From contig NZ_JACHND010000001.1 of the NCBI RefSeq assembly GCF_014205275.1, forward strand, positions 4,960,001 through 5,024,000: a stretch of 64,000 bases of DNA, in the 5' to 3' direction. Every line of letters begins with the position of its first letter. Within the stretch, counting starts at the first letter, position 1. This DNA comes from Sphaerisporangium siamense. Lineage in GTDB: Bacteria; Actinomycetota; Actinomycetes; Streptosporangiales; Streptosporangiaceae. The notes under the pieces were generated by a model. The model had not been told where the DNA came from. It did not search any database and saw only the letters and a program-made list of their open reading frames with translations. Positions 27,513-36,537 of this stretch are shown here, piece by piece. The position numbers and the translations under genes were made by a program.

Positions 27513-27804
27513 GTCTTTACCTCCTGGGACATCCCAGCACGCACCCGGGTGGCCCCGCGAAGGGGGCGGCCGCCTCGTCCCGGCGCCCCGGCCCGCTCCC
27601 GTCGCGCGTACGCGGTGGGACCGGGCGAGACGCGTCCATGCGCCGGTTAATGAGCCGGGGATAACGCGTTTCCAAAAATCTCCGGCGAATGCGGAGCGTT
27701 TCCATAGCACTACGTTCTTCGCATCGGCGTGAAAAAGGTATTCCCCTTTCCGGGAGCCCGTGACAAGATCACCCTGCCTCTCCTGACTTCGACGAAAGGG
27801 CGCA

Positions 27805-30800
27805 GTGAAAACACGGTTACGCAGGGTTCGCACGTTAGGGAGCGCGTCGCTCACCGCCGTTCTCGGCTTATCGACGTCCCTGGTCGCGACGCCCGCCGCA
27901 GCTGCTTCACCGGTTCCGGCCCCCACGCCGGGCCGCGTGAGCGCGACCACGCCCCGGTCTTACTCCGCGGCCCCCGACCCGATACAGACGGCCCGGGAAC
28001 AAGCGAAACTCCAACATAAGCGCATTGAAGTCGAAAGCTTACGCACGGAGAACTCCACGACATTCGCCACCCCCGACGGCACGACATTCGCCACTTACGT
28101 CGAGGCCGCTCCCGTCCGATTCAAAAAAGACGGGACATGGCACGCGATCGACCTCACCCTCGTCCAGGACGGCGGCGCCGTACGGCCGAAGTCGATCAAA
28201 GACCAGGTGCGGCTGTCCGCGGGCGGGGACACCGCGCTCCTGACCGTCGAGGACGGCCGCGGCGAGACCAGGCTGTCGGCCCCCGCCACGCTGCCGAAGC
28301 CGGTGCTCGCCCGCAACACCGCCACCTATCCCTCGGCGTACGGACCCGGCACCGACCTGGTCATCGAGGCCACGCCTGCCGGGATCCTGCAGAAGATCGT
28401 CATCAGGCAACGTCCCGCCACCCCTCCCGCCTTCAGCCTGCCGATCGCCACCGGCGCCGGCCTGAAGTACCGCACCCAGGCCGGACGCGCCGAAGTGCTG
28501 GACGAGGGGAAGAGGGTCGCCGAGGTCGCCGCGCCGCTGCTGCTGGACGCCGAGGCGACCAGATCGATCACCACCGGGAGGATCGGCAAGGCCGAGGCCC
28601 GGCTCGACGCCGGCGGCGGACGGCTCACCTACACGCCCGACCCCGCCTTCCTCGCCGACCCGCGCACGACCTATCCGGTGACGCTGGCCGGCGACCCGAC
28701 CCCGTGGTACGGGCCCGGCTTCCCCACCGACGCGTTCGTCTCCGACGACTCCCGGTTCACGACCGGCCGTGCCACCCAGTACCGCCAGGAGATCCTGACC
28801 GGCCGCAACAACTTCGACGGCGGCGCCGGCCGTTACTACCGGTACCGCGGCTACATCAAGCACGACCTGACCAACGCGCCCTTCTACGGCCGGCGGATCA
28901 TCAACGCCGACCTGCGCCCGTGGAACTACATCACCACCGGCTGCGGCGCCAACGCCGGCGACATCGCGGCGCGCCGCGTCACCAGCGACTGGGCCCTCGA
29001 CTCCAGCAGCTCCCGCGACCTGCGCTGGGACAACCAGCCGTTGGTGACCACCAGCGGCGAGGGCGTCAAGGGCAGCGGCGTCGGGCGCATCATGAAGCGC
29101 GACGGCTCCTACGTGTACTGCAACGACCCCTCGGGGGAGGTCTACTACTCCATCGAGGGCGTCGTCCAGGCATGGGCCGACGGCGCGGCCAACTACGGCG
29201 TGCAACTCGCCGCGGTCAACGACGGCAGCGGGCCGTCGAACTACCGGGAGTACCTCTCCTCGGAATGGTCCGGCGTGGACGGCCGGGGTCCGGTGCTCTT
29301 CGTCGAGTACGAGGAGCCGGTCCCTGAGGAGTTCGACATCGCCTACGAACGCGACGGCGTCCCCGACGACAGGCTGCCGACGTACGAGGAACTGCTCGCC
29401 GACGAGATCCCGCAGTCCGACGTCCGTCCCGCCCCGGAGACGGTGACCGTCGCCGAGGCGGCGGTCCGGCAGAGCGATTCCGGGCAGACCTTCGAGGTGG
29501 AAAGCGACACGCTGCCCGACACGACGATCTCCCCGATCGGCTCGGACCCCGAGTCGGCCCCGCCCACGGTGGCCGGCACCGACCCCGCCTCCGGCGAGAC
29601 CGAGATCGCCGTCACCACCCCCGTCCGCGTGACGTTCAGCAAGCCCGTGACCGGCGCGCGGATCGAGCTCAAGGACCCGGCGGGAACGGTCGTGCAGGGC
29701 GCGCTGACCACGAACCCGGCCGGTGACGTGTGGCGGTTCACCCCGCAGGGCACGCTCGCCGGAGAGACGACGTACCAGGCCTCCGTGACCGGGGCCACGG
29801 ACGCCGACGGCATCGAGGCCGCGCCCTATTCGTGGTCGTTCACCACGATTCCGGTGGACTCCACCGTCCCGGCGGTCACCGCCACGGACCCGTCCTCCGG
29901 CGCCACGGAGGTTCCACTGACCGCCCCGATCCGCGCGACCTTCAGCGAACCGGTCACCGGCGCCGTGTTCACGGTCGAGGACGGCGCGGGGACCGCCGTG
30001 CCGGGAAGCCTGACCGCGGCCGGTGACGGGAAGGTGTGGACGTTCACCCCCGCGGCGCCGCTCGCCTGGAACGCCGCCTACACGGTCGGCGTGACCGCCG
30101 CCAGGGACGCCTCCGGCAACATGATGGCGCCGTACACCTGGTCGTTCGCCACGGTGACCGACCACACGGCCCCCGCCGTGACGCGCACCGTCCCGGCCAA
30201 GGACGCCACCGGCGTCAAGGTGATCGACCCGATCGTGGTGACGTTCGGCGAGCCCGTCTACGACGTGCGGATCGTCGTCAAGGACGCGGCCGGCACGCCG
30301 GTCGCCGGCACGGTCGCAGCCGGGGCGCGTGACGACGAATGGTCGTTCACGCCCACGGCGCCGCTGGCCGCCGACACCGTTCACACCGCGGAGGTGTCCG
30401 GTGGCAGGGACGCCGCCGGCAACACCATGACCGGCCACACCTGGTCGTTCACGACCGCGCCGCCCGACACGACACCACCCACGGTGAGCGGGACGAACCC
30501 GGCCAGGGACGCCACCGAGACCGAGGTGGGCGCCCCCGTCCTGGTGACCTTCAGCGAACCCGTGACCGGCGCGCAGATCACGGTCAAGGGCCCCTCGGGC
30601 GCCGCGGTCGCGGGCACCGCGACCGCGACCTCACCGGCCACCCTGTCCTTCGTCCCCTCCGCGCCCCTCGCCGGGACGACCAGGTACACCGCCGAGGTGA
30701 CCGGGGCCAAGGACGGCGCCGGCAACACCATGACGGCCTATACCTGGTCCTTCACGACCGGCGAGCCGCCGGTGCCGCCCGACGCGCCCCGCGTGTCGGA

Positions 30801-33441
30801 CGAGTACGTGTCCCCGTCCGACGAGACGGGGGATGTCACCTCCTCGGCGGTGCCGTCGTTCGGCGGCCGGGTGAGTGATCCCGCTGGGCGTAGTTCGACG
30901 CTGACGGTCCAGGTGGAGCACGATCCGTCCGTTCCGGCGCAGGGCAGCGGGTTGATCTGGTCGGGGACGAGTGGTGCGACCGCGTCCGGTTCGTATGCCT
31001 CGGTGACGATCGCTTCGGGCAGGTTGTCGGACGGGTGGAAGCTGCGCTGGCGTGCTCGTGCCACGGCCGGGGGTGTGAACGGGGCTTGGACGAGTTGGCA
31101 CACGCTGACGGTGGATGTGTCCAAGCCGAGTGTGTCGGATGAGTACGTGTCCCCGTCCGACGAGACGGGGGATGTCACCTCCTCGGCGGTGCCGTCTTTC
31201 GGTGGCCGAGTGAGTGATCCGGACGGGCGTAGTTCGACGCTGACGGTTCAGGTGGAGCATGATCCGTCTGTTCCGGCACAGGGGAGCGGGTTGATCTGGT
31301 CGGGGACCAGTACCTCGACGTTCCCCGGTTCCTACGCCTCGGTGACGGTTCCCTCGGGGAAGCTGTCGGACGGGTGGAAGCTGCGCTGGCGTGCTCGCGC
31401 GACGGCCGGGGGCGTGAACGGCGCCTGGACGGACTGGCACACGTTGACGGTGGATGTGTCCAAGCCGAGTGTGTCGGATGAGTACGTGTCCCCCTCCAAC
31501 GAGACGGGGGATGTCACCTCCTCGGCGGTGCCCTCGTTCGGCGGTCAGGTGGACGACCCGGACGGGCGTAGTTCGACGCTGACCGTCCAGGTGGAGCATG
31601 ATCCGTCTGTTCCGGCACAGGGCAGCGGGTTGATCTGGTCGGGGACCAGTACCTCGACGTTCCCCGGTTCCTACGCCTCGGTGACGGTTCCCTCGGGGAA
31701 GCTGTCGGACGGGTGGAAGCTGCGCTGGCGTGCTCGCGCGACGGCCGGGGGCGTGAACGGCGCCTGGACGGACTGGCACACGTTGACGGTGGATGTGTCG
31801 AAGCCGAGTGTGTCGGATGAGTACGTGTCCCCCTCCAACCAGGCAGGCAATGTCACCACCTCGCTGACGCCGTCGTTCGGCGGTCAGATGGACGACCCGG
31901 ACGGGCGTAGCTCGACGCTGACCGTCCAGGTGGAGCACGATCCGGCCGTTCCGGCGCAGGGCAGCGGGCTGATCTGGTCGGGGACCAGCAGTGCCACCGC
32001 GCCCGGTTCCTACGCCTCGGTGACGGTTCCCTCGGGCAGGCTGTCCAAGGGGTGGAAGCTGCGCTGGCGCGCGCGGGGCAACGCCGGTGGTGTGAGCGGC
32101 GCGTGGACCGCCTGGCACGGCCTGGCCGTGAGCGCGACCGCGACGGCGGCGGGGCGGTCCGTGCCCTCCGCCGCGGGCACGGCGAACGCGGCGGCGGCCG
32201 CCGCGGCGGGCGACTCGGCGCCGTGGCCGACCTTGCCCGACAAGCGCGTCCACTTCAGTGACTGCTGGGTGAACAAACAGGCCGGCAGCAAGAGGACCTA
32301 CCCCCATGGATGGGTGCGCGACGGCTACAACTGGTGCTCCTACCGCACGGTGGGCAAGGCGCGGACCCAGAAGACCAAGACCACGGACCCGTGCGGCTGC
32401 AAGTACGAGTACAAGGTGAAGGGCAAGCTCGAATTCCTGTTCAGCGTGGCCGCCTACACCTACGCCGGTGGCATGAAGATCTTCAAGAAACTTCCCGGCC
32501 CCAACGCCGAGAAGGCCACCGACGAGAACCGCACCGTGATCAACAGCCGTACCGTCAAGGTCTGGACGCGCGTCGACGACATCCGCGTGTCCGGCGCCGG
32601 GGGAGCGACCATCTGGCCGGAGTCCACCATGCTCACGGTGGACATGGGCTTCTTCGGCCAGGGCTGCCAGCAGACGGGCGGTCAGACGCAGAGGCGGACC
32701 CTCGCGGAGTGGAGGAACGACAGCGTCAAGCAGTCCTACTTCCAGTACTTCTCCGACAAGGCCGCGAGCCGCGGGCCGCACAAACTGGCCGTCTGCACGA
32801 TGCAGCCGTACCTGGCGGCGGGCACCGGCTACATGCCGTACATCAACTCCAAGATGGCCGACATGCCGGTGCGCTGCGACACCTCCGAGACGCTCGCCCA
32901 GCGGTACGGGGGCTGTGTGTTCGTCGAGTACACGCCGTCGTTCAAGAGTCCGCTGATCTACAAGAGCGAGGAGGGGGTTCCGTACGCGAACGAGTCCGCC
33001 TACCTCATACGGAAAGCCCTGACCGAGAACTCGGCGACGCCCCAGGACGACAGGACGTTCCCCCGTAAGGCGGGGAAGGTCATCCCGGGGCTCAAGGAGA
33101 AGAACCTTCCGCTGCACCGTACGGCCAGCGAGGAGAGGGACGAGGACAACCGGGATGAATCAAGGGCCTACTGTGCCGAGATGCTCAGGATTCTGAAGTT
33201 GCCCAAGCCGTCCGGTCACGACTGTGACGAGTATCCCTTCGCCGCGACGCACGAAGGCTCGGCGGGGGACGACACGGATCGCAACGTGGCGGTCGAGTAC
33301 GTGGACGAAGGCCACAACCGGTCGGTCGGCAGCAAGCTCGGATGGTTCTTCCAGGACTTCCGCGTCTTCGGCTACCACGCCGAGACGGGCGCGGACGAGC
33401 GGCACGCGTTCGAACGCTTCTATGTGAAGATTCCTGAATAA
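27805..33441 (+). CDS. Giant secreted multidomain protein with C-terminal NucA/NucB-like DNase motif
   Basis: This 1878-residue protein begins at a GTG after GAAAGGG. Residues 1-34 are a signal peptide ending PAAAAS. A region with Lys/Val-rich strands leads to a DNRLRE-like domain (about 340-500; YRGYIKHDLTNAPF, WNYITTGCG). Residues about 582-989 hold four Big_5-type Ig repeats (VTFSEPVTGA, YTWSFTT). Residues 997-1440 hold four 113-residue repeats, and an Ala-rich hinge precedes the C-terminal 400 residues. That tail is Cys- and Lys-rich and contains CAEMLR and CDEYPFAATHEGS (residues 1807-1819), the signature of NucA/NucB secreted DNases, where the acidic residues are catalytic. The architecture is that of a polymorphic toxin or cell-surface nuclease. 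The DUF6461-like gene directly downstream fits an immunity protein. Confidence 0.85.
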   Translation: MKTRLRRVRTLGSASLTAVLGLSTSLVATPAAAASPVPAPTPGRVSATTPRSYSAAPDPIQTAREQAKLQHKRIEVESLRTENSTTFATPDGTTFATYVEAAPVRFKKDGTWHAIDLTLVQDGGAVRPKSIKDQVRLSAGGDTALLTVEDGRGETRLSAPATLPKPVLARNTATYPSAYGPGTDLVIEATPAGILQKIVIRQRPATPPAFSLPIATGAGLKYRTQAGRAEVLDEGKRVAEVAAPLLLDAEATRSITTGRIGKAEARLDAGGGRLTYTPDPAFLADPRTTYPVTLAGDPTPWYGPGFPTDAFVSDDSRFTTGRATQYRQEILTGRNNFDGGAGRYYRYRGYIKHDLTNAPFYGRRIINADLRPWNYITTGCGANAGDIAARRVTSDWALDSSSSRDLRWDNQPLVTTSGEGVKGSGVGRIMKRDGSYVYCNDPSGEVYYSIEGVVQAWADGAANYGVQLAAVNDGSGPSNYREYLSSEWSGVDGRGPVLFVEYEEPVPEEFDIAYERDGVPDDRLPTYEELLADEIPQSDVRPAPETVTVAEAAVRQSDSGQTFEVESDTLPDTTISPIGSDPESAPPTVAGTDPASGETEIAVTTPVRVTFSKPVTGARIELKDPAGTVVQGALTTNPAGDVWRFTPQGTLAGETTYQASVTGATDADGIEAAPYSWSFTTIPVDSTVPAVTATDPSSGATEVPLTAPIRATFSEPVTGAVFTVEDGAGTAVPGSLTAAGDGKVWTFTPAAPLAWNAAYTVGVTAARDASGNMMAPYTWSFATVTDHTAPAVTRTVPAKDATGVKVIDPIVVTFGEPVYDVRIVVKDAAGTPVAGTVAAGARDDEWSFTPTAPLAADTVHTAEVSGGRDAAGNTMTGHTWSFTTAPPDTTPPTVSGTNPARDATETEVGAPVLVTFSEPVTGAQITVKGPSGAAVAGTATATSPATLSFVPSAPLAGTTRYTAEVTGAKDGAGNTMTAYTWSFTTGEPPVPPDAPRVSDEYVSPSDETGDVTSSAVPSFGGRVSDPAGRSSTLTVQVEHDPSVPAQGSGLIWSGTSGATASGSYASVTIASGRLSDGWKLRWRARATAGGVNGAWTSWHTLTVDVSKPSVSDEYVSPSDETGDVTSSAVPSFGGRVSDPDGRSSTLTVQVEHDPSVPAQGSGLIWSGTSTSTFPGSYASVTVPSGKLSDGWKLRWRARATAGGVNGAWTDWHTLTVDVSKPSVSDEYVSPSNETGDVTSSAVPSFGGQVDDPDGRSSTLTVQVEHDPSVPAQGSGLIWSGTSTSTFPGSYASVTVPSGKLSDGWKLRWRARATAGGVNGAWTDWHTLTVDVSKPSVSDEYVSPSNQAGNVTTSLTPSFGGQMDDPDGRSSTLTVQVEHDPAVPAQGSGLIWSGTSSATAPGSYASVTVPSGRLSKGWKLRWRARGNAGGVSGAWTAWHGLAVSATATAAGRSVPSAAGTANAAAAAAAGDSAPWPTLPDKRVHFSDCWVNKQAGSKRTYPHGWVRDGYNWCSYRTVGKARTQKTKTTDPCGCKYEYKVKGKLEFLFSVAAYTYAGGMKIFKKLPGPNAEKATDENRTVINSRTVKVWTRVDDIRVSGAGGATIWPESTMLTVDMGFFGQGCQQTGGQTQRRTLAEWRNDSVKQSYFQYFSDKAASRGPHKLAVCTMQPYLAAGTGYMPYINSKMADMPVRCDTSETLAQRYGGCVFVEYTPSFKSPLIYKSEEGVPYANESAYLIRKALTENSATPQDDRTFPRKAGKVIPGLKEKNLPLHRTASEERDEDNRDESRAYCAEMLRILKLPKPSGHDCDEYPFAATHEGSAGDDTDRNVAVEYVDEGHNRSVGSKLGWFFQDFRVFGYHAETGADERHAFERFYVKIPE
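29547..30770 (+). repeat. Four Ig-like Big_5 repeats (about 102 codons each) in the secreted nuclease gene
   Basis: Units begin at about 29547, 29856, 30160 and 30466. Each has the pattern PxVxxTxPxxxATxV followed by VTFSEPV and ends TYxWSFTT. DNA identity between units is moderate, so these are older duplications than the 113-codon repeats that follow. Confidence 0.75.
30793..32130 (+). repeat. Four 339-bp tandem repeats (113 codons) in the secreted nuclease gene
   Basis: Units start at 30793, 31132, 31471 and 31810, each opening with VSDEYVSPS and ending WHTLTVDVSKPS; the fourth is slightly shorter and diverged at its end. Unit spacing is exactly 339 bp. Units 2 and 3 share an uninterrupted 176-bp identical stretch (31285-31460 and 31624-31799), showing recent duplication or gene conversion. 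Confidence 0.9.
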
Positions 33442-33449
33442 AAGTCTCG

Positions 33450-33505
33450 GCGACGGCCGGTCTTCCGCGGGCATCGGTGTCATCCCCGCGGGAGCCGGCC
33501 GTCGC
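33450..33505. terminator. Inverted repeat between nuclease and putative immunity gene
   Basis: GCGACGGCCGG at 33450-33460 pairs perfectly with 33495-33505; within the loop CCGCGGG and CCCGCGG can pair as well. It may be a terminator or attenuator for the nuclease gene, or a processing site, ahead of the GGAGGA site at 33517-33522 of the next gene. Confidence 0.5.
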
Positions 33506-33526
33506 TCCCTTCCATCGGAGGAAGCA

Positions 33527-34114
33527 GTGCCCGACGCGGTGGAGCCCTCCTACCGGCACCTGCTCGACTCGTACGACTTCCAGATGCGCGACATCTGTGT
33601 CACCTGGGCGCCGGGCACGGACGCCGGCGATCTGGCGGAGGCCCTCGGCGCGGATCCGTCGACGGCCGCGTCGAAAGTCCTCGAGGACGCCTACGACGAG
33701 TCCTACGAGCGGGCGGTGTCAGGCGAAGGGCCGAATCCGCTGCTCGTCGGGCGGGCCGGGGCATGGCTCGTCGCGCTGGAGCCGCTGGCCTCGGCGGGAC
33801 GCCGCAGGCTCGCGACGCTTTCGGCCGGAGGGGAGGCCTGCTGCCTAACCGTTGGCCAGGGGTCGTACTGTTCGTTCTACTACGCGCGCGACGGCGCGCT
33901 CGTGTGCCGTCTCGTCCGGCTCGACGACCCCGAGGGGGACACGCGCCCGCTCGAACGGCATCTCGCGGGCCTCCGCCTGCTGGACAAGGTCACGTTCGGG
34001 GTCTGGCTGACGCACGCCTTCCTGCTGGCCGAGCGGATCACCGGCGTGCACCTGGGGGAGGACTGGTTCTCCGACGAGCACACCCGCTATTTCCACCGCG
34101 GCGCCGGGGCGTGA
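33527..34114 (+). CDS. DUF6461-like protein, candidate immunity protein of the upstream nuclease
   Basis: This 195-residue soluble acidic protein has no signal peptide or membrane segment. It starts HLLDSYDFQMRDICVTWAPG and has GRAGAWLVALEPL and a late WLTHAFLLAERITGVHL segment, features I associate with DUF6461, a family frequent in actinobacteria and often next to toxin-like genes. The GTG start follows GGAGGA by four bases. It sits 85 bases after the secreted nuclease gene on the same strand, the position expected of an immunity gene. That role is inferred from context and small acidic nature only. Confidence 0.6.
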   Translation: MPDAVEPSYRHLLDSYDFQMRDICVTWAPGTDAGDLAEALGADPSTAASKVLEDAYDESYERAVSGEGPNPLLVGRAGAWLVALEPLASAGRRRLATLSAGGEACCLTVGQGSYCSFYYARDGALVCRLVRLDDPEGDTRPLERHLAGLRLLDKVTFGVWLTHAFLLAERITGVHLGEDWFSDEHTRYFHRGAGA

Positions 34115-34146
34115 CCGGCGCCTTCGCGGTGGAACCCGGGGCCATT

Positions 34147-34306
34147 GCCGAGCCGACGTGTGGCCGAAGACCCGGAAGCTCCGTATGGCGGGCTGCTTCC
34201 GGGGGATCGCCTGGGCGACGGTCCTGGACGCTTCGACGTACTCCTCGGACGTCGCCCCGGGCTTCAACGTGTACAGGCAATGGACCTTCTGCGCGTCCGC
34301 CTTCAT
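34147..34306 (-). pseudogene. Truncated REDY-like (Dabb-fold) gene remnant
   Basis: The ATG at 34306 overlaps the stop of the GNAT gene (ATGA) and opens a frame reading VHCLYTLKPGATSEEYVEAS, then a segment RSFRVFGH, the N-terminal half of REDY-like/HapK dimeric alpha-beta barrel proteins of about 100 residues. After about 53 codons the similarity stops and the frame runs on as antisense of the DUF6461-like gene. So the 3' half is missing, probably lost when the nuclease/immunity segment was joined here. Confidence 0.6.
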
Positions 34307-34854
34307 TCCTCGGGAGCAAGCGGCTCCGCGTATGTGAGCCGTCTGTTGTATGTATCAACGCGGGGAGCGAGTCGCTTCTCCAGTAGCACGCCGGTCCAGC
34401 GGGGGCTGAATTTCCGTAGTCCGACCTCCAGAAACCCGAGGTCCGCGTAGTAACGGCGCAGGCGTGCGTTGTGCTCCACGCAGTCCAGGCGCACCAGGTC
34501 GGTCCCGGCCTCGCGGGCCCGGTCCTCCACCCAGGCCAGCATGGCCGCGCCTGCTCCGGTTCCGGCCCGCCCGCGGTCGATCATGAGGCCGTGCACGTAC
34601 GCGGCGAACGCGTCGCGTTCCTCCCAGACTCGCGGGTCCGACCACAGCAGGCGGAAGGCTCCGCACGGCACCTCGCCTGACCTGGCCACATACCATTCAC
34701 CCTTGTTTATCTGCTCCGCGATCCGCTCGGGCGCCACATGACCCTGCGGCCACTGCCGGATCCCTTGCGCGGCCAGCCAGTCCTCGGCGTCCCTGCGCAT
34801 GCGCGCGAGGGCCGGCACGTCCTGCGGCGTGGCCGGAAATATCACCATCTCCAT
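34303..34854 (-). CDS. GNAT family N-acetyltransferase
   Basis: This 183-residue protein has a single GNAT domain: an N-terminal FPATPQDVPALARMRRDAED helix, the acetyl-CoA loop in VHGLMIDRGRAGTGAGAAML (R/Q-x-x-G-x-G/A type) and a C-terminal VEHNARLRRYYADLGFLEVG motif. Substrate is unknown. Its stop overlaps the start of the truncated REDY-like frame, showing the two once formed an operon. The ATG at 34854 has a second ATG two codons later. Confidence 0.87.
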   Translation of the reverse strand: MEMVIFPATPQDVPALARMRRDAEDWLAAQGIRQWPQGHVAPERIAEQINKGEWYVARSGEVPCGAFRLLWSDPRVWEERDAFAAYVHGLMIDRGRAGTGAGAAMLAWVEDRAREAGTDLVRLDCVEHNARLRRYYADLGFLEVGLRKFSPRWTGVLLEKRLAPRVDTYNRRLTYAEPLAPEE

Positions 34855-34973
34855 GGCGAAAAACGGTATCGCGTCCCTCAGGTGTTGACATTTTCAGCGG
34901 GGGAGCCTTGGACGAGCTGCTGATGCGCGCCGGCGGTTGTTTTGGGCCTGCCGCGGGGGGTTCCGCCCGTGGG

Positions 34974-35729
34974 TCAGGGGACCAGTCCGTCGGCGATCGT
35001 CCAGGTGGTCGCGAAGGCGGGGCAGCCGGAGGCGCCGGAGGTCTCCAGGTGGAACTCGGCCGAATACTCGGTGATCCGCCAGCGCCGGTCGCCCGCGTCG
35101 AACGCGGCGGCCAGGGGCTCCATCGTGAACCGCCACGTCATCTCGTCGCTGACGTCCTCGCCCGCGCAGGTGAACTGCACCCCCGCGGGGGCGCCCGTCG
35201 CGGACCACGACCACGCCGGCGCCTCCGTGCCCTGGGAGAGGGGCGCGGGGCCGGTCACCCACGTCTGCGTCAGGCACCGCTGGGCGCCGTCGCACGGCTC
35301 GACCTTCGCCGAGATGGTCGTGAAGTCCGAGCACGTCCAGTTGTCGAAGTCCGACACGCAGCTCGTCTGGCGCAGGGGGACGTTCAGCCCGCCCTCCGGG
35401 ACGTCCGCCTCCAGCAGGTCCTTGCCGGACAGCCTGAGGCCGTCCCGGAAGATCTGCGTCACGTCCTTGAGCGACGTGCCGGCCTCCTTCTCCAGCGCGG
35501 CGATGTCCTTCTTCGCGGCGTCGCGCTCGCGGCGGAGCTGGTCGGTCTCCTTGCCGACCGTGCTCACCTGGCTCTGCAGGGACTGCAACCGGTCGGCCTG
35601 GGCGCGCGCCTCGTCCCGCAGCGCGGTGATCTTCATGCCCGCGACGACGCCGCCGACGGCCGCGAGGACGAACGTGAGCAGGAAGAGAACGGCGAAGAGG
35701 CGGACGCGGCCCGGCCCGGCTCGTGGCAC
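34974..35729 (-). CDS. Hypothetical membrane-anchored protein with coiled coil
   Basis: This 251-residue protein has one N-terminal membrane helix (LFAVLFLLTFVLAAVGGVVA), then a predicted coiled coil of about 60 residues (heptads through LRDEARAQADRLQSLQSQV to ALEKEAG), and an extracytoplasmic domain with six or more Cys likely to form disulfides. I recognise no family for the outer domain. It stands alone between the GNAT gene and HxlR gene, all on the minus strand, with no obvious operon. Function unknown. Confidence 0.65.
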   Translation of the reverse strand: MPRAGPGRVRLFAVLFLLTFVLAAVGGVVAGMKITALRDEARAQADRLQSLQSQVSTVGKETDQLRRERDAAKKDIAALEKEAGTSLKDVTQIFRDGLRLSGKDLLEADVPEGGLNVPLRQTSCVSDFDNWTCSDFTTISAKVEPCDGAQRCLTQTWVTGPAPLSQGTEAPAWSWSATGAPAGVQFTCAGEDVSDEMTWRFTMEPLAAAFDAGDRRWRITEYSAEFHLETSGASGCPAFATTWTIADGLVP

Positions 35730-35854
35730 GTGATCGGCCCCCTAGCGTCACCGGCGGATGGTCCATGTGAGGGAAACGATGGGCAGCGCAATCATCACAC
35801 GCGCGACCCCGTCAGGTCCCCTGTCCGCGACCGATCCCCGCGGGTACGTCCCGA

Positions 35855-36505
35855 TCAGTGAGCCGGATCCGCCACCGAGCGCAGCAGCCCGCGCAGGGCG
35901 TCCAGGTCGCCGGTCGCGGTGACGTGGCCGGCCGACAGGGCCGCGTCCAGGCCGGACGGCGCCGCGAGCAGGGCGTTCAGCGTCGCCGGGTCGGTGCGCA
36001 GGGCGGCGTCCGCCCCGGCGGGCTCTCCGGGACGCACGGTCACGCTCCCCGCGCAGGACTCGGCCGTCCACACGTGGTCGTCCAGTTCCACGCGGAACAC
36101 GGCCGGGAGAGCGCCGGGGGAGGGGCGCGCGGCGCCGCGCAGGTAGAGCAGGACGGAGGTCGCGCTCGGCGTGACCGCCCCCGGCGGCATCGGCGCGCGC
36201 AGGCCCCAGCCGCCCAGGGCGAGCACGATCGGCTCCAGTTCCCGTCCCCATGCGGTGAGCTCGTAGACCTGCGAGCCCGCCGGAGGCGCCAGCCGGCGAC
36301 GGGCGATCACGCCCCGGGCCTCCAGCTCGCGCAGCCGGTCGCTCACCAGGTTGGAGCTCGCGCCCGGCAGCGCGCGGCGCAGGTCGGTGAAGCGCCTCGG
36401 GCCGAGCAGCAGCTCCCGAACCACCAGCAGGGCCCAGCGTTCCCCGACGACGTCCAGGGCACGGGCGATCCCGCAGGCGTCCTGGTAGGTGCGGCTCGTC
36501 GGCAT
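35855..36505 (-). CDS. HxlR family transcriptional regulator with C-terminal SCP2-like domain
   Basis: This 216-residue protein has an HxlR winged helix (residues 10-100): CGIARALDVVGERWALLVVR, RRFTDLRRALPGASSNLVSDRLREL, YELTAWGRELEPI. The remainder (about 115-216; DPATLNALLAAPSGLDAAL, GDLDALRGLL) resembles an SCP2 sterol-carrier fold seen fused to HxlR in actinobacteria. It probably represses its own gene and the divergent VOC gene through the palindromes at 36538-36564. The inducer is unknown; the SCP2-like part might bind a hydrophobic ligand. Confidence 0.88.
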   Translation of the reverse strand: MPTSRTYQDACGIARALDVVGERWALLVVRELLLGPRRFTDLRRALPGASSNLVSDRLRELEARGVIARRRLAPPAGSQVYELTAWGRELEPIVLALGGWGLRAPMPPGAVTPSATSVLLYLRGAARPSPGALPAVFRVELDDHVWTAESCAGSVTVRPGEPAGADAALRTDPATLNALLAAPSGLDAALSAGHVTATGDLDALRGLLRSVADPAH

Positions 36506-36537
36506 GTCGTCCGTCTCCTTCTGCTCGATGGCAATTT

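Noticed and set aside
30793..32130. Possible CRISPR array from regularly spaced repeats
   Set aside because: The 339-bp units are in-frame protein repeats with no short repeat/spacer pattern, and no cas genes are present.
34145..34450. Plus-strand 101-codon frame opposite the GNAT gene end
   Set aside because: It is antisense to the GNAT and REDY-like frames and has no ribosome binding site or motif.
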